Assembly: GCA_016868035.1 (NCBI GenBank)
Contig: VGID01000021.1
Location: forward strand, 1-57,306
DNA length: 57,306 nucleotides
From: Betaproteobacteria bacterium
GTDB taxonomy: Bacteria; Pseudomonadota; Gammaproteobacteria; Burkholderiales; SG8-41
Reading direction: 5' to 3'
Shown here one piece after another: positions 56,436 through 57,306 of the stretch. How positions within the stretch are numbered: position 1 is the stretch's first letter; each line of letters starts with the position of its first letter. Below the pieces are notes generated by a model, which was given only the letters and a program-made list of their open reading frames with translations, ran no database searches and had not been told where the DNA came from. A program made the translations under genes and the position numbers.

Positions 56436-56703
56436 AACCTATTTCATATATAGGCGCGTGATGCGTTGCGGCCAGGACGGACCGGATGCAAGGCGCCCGA
56501 CGAAGGCCATATGTCGATATGGTCAAGGAGGGCAACGACGCAGCCGGCCGTCCTGGCCGCAACCCGCAGGGACGGGGCGATCTGGGCGCATTTCTTCGTC
56601 GGGGACCCTCGAGATATCGACATATTCCTTCGGGCCCTCCTCCTTGAACTGCATCCCACATCGCCTCCGTCGCACACGCGCCTATATATGAAATAGGTTC
56701 TAG
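56432..56703. mobile_element. MITE-like element with 29-bp perfect terminal inverted repeats
   Basis: The ends 56432-56460 and 56675-56703 are exact reverse complements for 29 bases, starting CTAG and containing AACCTATTTCATATATAGG. The CTAG at both ends may be the insertion site, as for IS630-type (TA) or IS5-type (YTAR) elements. No transposase is encoded. Inside are four more inverted pairs: 56466-56480 with 56548-56562 (15 bp exact), 56496-56505 with 56594-56603 (10 bp), 56509-56520 with 56614-56625 (12 bp, ATATGTCGATAT) and 56523-56531 with 56639-56647 (9 bp). They are interleaved, not nested. Confidence 0.88.
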
Positions 56704-57302
56704 CCTGCCGCCGGTGGCGCCGACGCAGCGGCGAGCATGGCCTCGATGGCCGCCTCGCGGCCCGCCGGCTCGAGTGCGAGCAGCCGCCGCGCCTCGGCGA
56801 GCCAGCGCTCCTTGCCTGCCCGCACGACGTGCTCCAGCACTTCCAGGCTGCCGCATTGCAGAAAATGTTCGTAGGCCGCGAGAGCCTGCGGAAACAGCTC
56901 GCGCCGCGGCGCATCGAAGGTGGCGAAATAGAAATGCAGGGCCGGCAGGTTGGCGCGCTCGAGCAGCCCCGGCAGGGTCGAAAGGCAGTCGGCGAGGAGG
57001 TCGCGCACCGCGCGCACGACGGGCTCGCTGCGGGTGCGAGCCACCGACAACGCCATTTCGCGCCACGCCTCGCCGAGCCGCTCGCCGGCCATGGCCTCTC
57101 CGACCTCGTGCAGGATCATGGTTTCCATCTCGTTGTCGGCCATGCGCGCGAGCGCCGCTTCCGTGTCGGTGATGAAATCGTAGCTCGCCAGCGCGCGCGC
57201 CATGGCATTGTCCTGCTTGCGCCACCGCCATTCCTCGATCTTCTCCCACAAATAGCGGCGCACCGACTCCTGGCGCACGAAGATCGTCCGCCCCTGCAGC
57301 AT
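56700..57302 (-). CDS. Hypothetical protein, 200 residues, may extend past the window
   Basis: Not recognised. A soluble, mostly helical protein: YLWEKIEEWRWRKQDNAMAR, MILHEVGEAMAGERLGEAWR, VRAVRDLLADCLSTLPGLLE, LPALHFYFATFDAPRRELFP. HEVGEAMAGE could bind a metal, but no known motif is complete. The ATG at 57302 is four bases from the window end, so the true start may be further upstream. Its TAG stop codon lies in the right end of the MITE-like element. Confidence 0.6.
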   Translation of the reverse strand: MLQGRTIFVRQESVRRYLWEKIEEWRWRKQDNAMARALASYDFITDTEAALARMADNEMETMILHEVGEAMAGERLGEAWREMALSVARTRSEPVVRAVRDLLADCLSTLPGLLERANLPALHFYFATFDAPRRELFPQALAAYEHFLQCGSLEVLEHVVRAGKERWLAEARRLLALEPAGREAAIEAMLAAASAPPAAG

Positions 57303-57306
57303 CGCC

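Noticed and set aside
56458-56696. Short open frames inside the MITE-like element
   Set aside because: They follow the inverted repeats, have no ribosome site and end in the terminal repeat; they are unlikely to be proteins.

Overview
This GC-rich window looks like a chromosomal piece of a sulfur-oxidising betaproteobacterium. The lineage is inferred from the housekeeping blocks: guaBA, ratAB/smpB, rimP-nusA-infB-rbfA-truB-rpsO-pnp, a lexA-imuA-imuB-dnaE2 mutasome, and TctC-type solute receptors (one complete, one a remnant). The physiology is shown by a complete reverse-type dissimilatory sulfite reductase cluster.

Layout. Positions 1-2280 are a graveyard of mobile elements: the edge of an IS3-type orfA, two fragments of another transposon, a truncated TctC gene and an internally deleted IS91-type transposase. 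Positions 2426-18012 are housekeeping genes: purine synthesis (guaBA), RatA/RatB, SmpB, a patatin lipoprotein, tRNA-His and tRNA-Arg, DksA, PNPase, S15, TruB, RbfA, IF-2, NusA and RimP. Positions 18245-24590 are the SOS module: a consensus LexA box, lexA, imuA, imuB and dnaE2. Positions 24662-31868 are mixed metabolic genes: a bicupin, two dimeric alpha/beta-barrel proteins, an ABC-F ATPase, TctC, a TrpD2-like protein and a Rieske protein. From 31897, cysG (siroheme synthase) and a ferredoxin-type reductase precede the dsr block.

Positions 36449-49081 (minus strand) hold dsrABEFHCMKLJOPN, a dsrC paralogue and dsrR. A NarX/NarL-type two-component pair follows at once (34419-36363), and a good intrinsic terminator lies at 34390-34408. 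dsrEFH and dsrL mark the oxidative version of the pathway: sulfur is passed through DsrEFH to DsrC, oxidised by DsrAB with siro(am)ide from CysG/DsrN, and electrons leave through DsrL and DsrMKJOP.

The right flank (49364-57302) is the least understood part. On the plus strand lie a TauD-like oxygenase, a helical-repeat protein, a Cas6/Cmx6-like RAMP protein without CRISPR, and a cysteine-free DsrC-like protein. A minus-strand six-gene set follows, with two further Fe(II)/2-oxoglutarate-type oxygenases, another DsrC-like protein, a lone S24 domain and unknown genes. Three DsrC paralogues in the window lack one or both redox cysteines.

Two repeat systems stand out. (1) At ten loci, arrays of 7-nt (twice 9-nt) units occur, mostly as two facing arms. 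The unit sequence changes from locus to locus while the architecture stays the same; one array is read in frame inside dnaE2. (2) A 272-bp MITE-like element at 56432-56703 has perfect 29-bp terminal inverted repeats and interleaved internal inverted repeats; a single related palindrome sits at 53617-53643.
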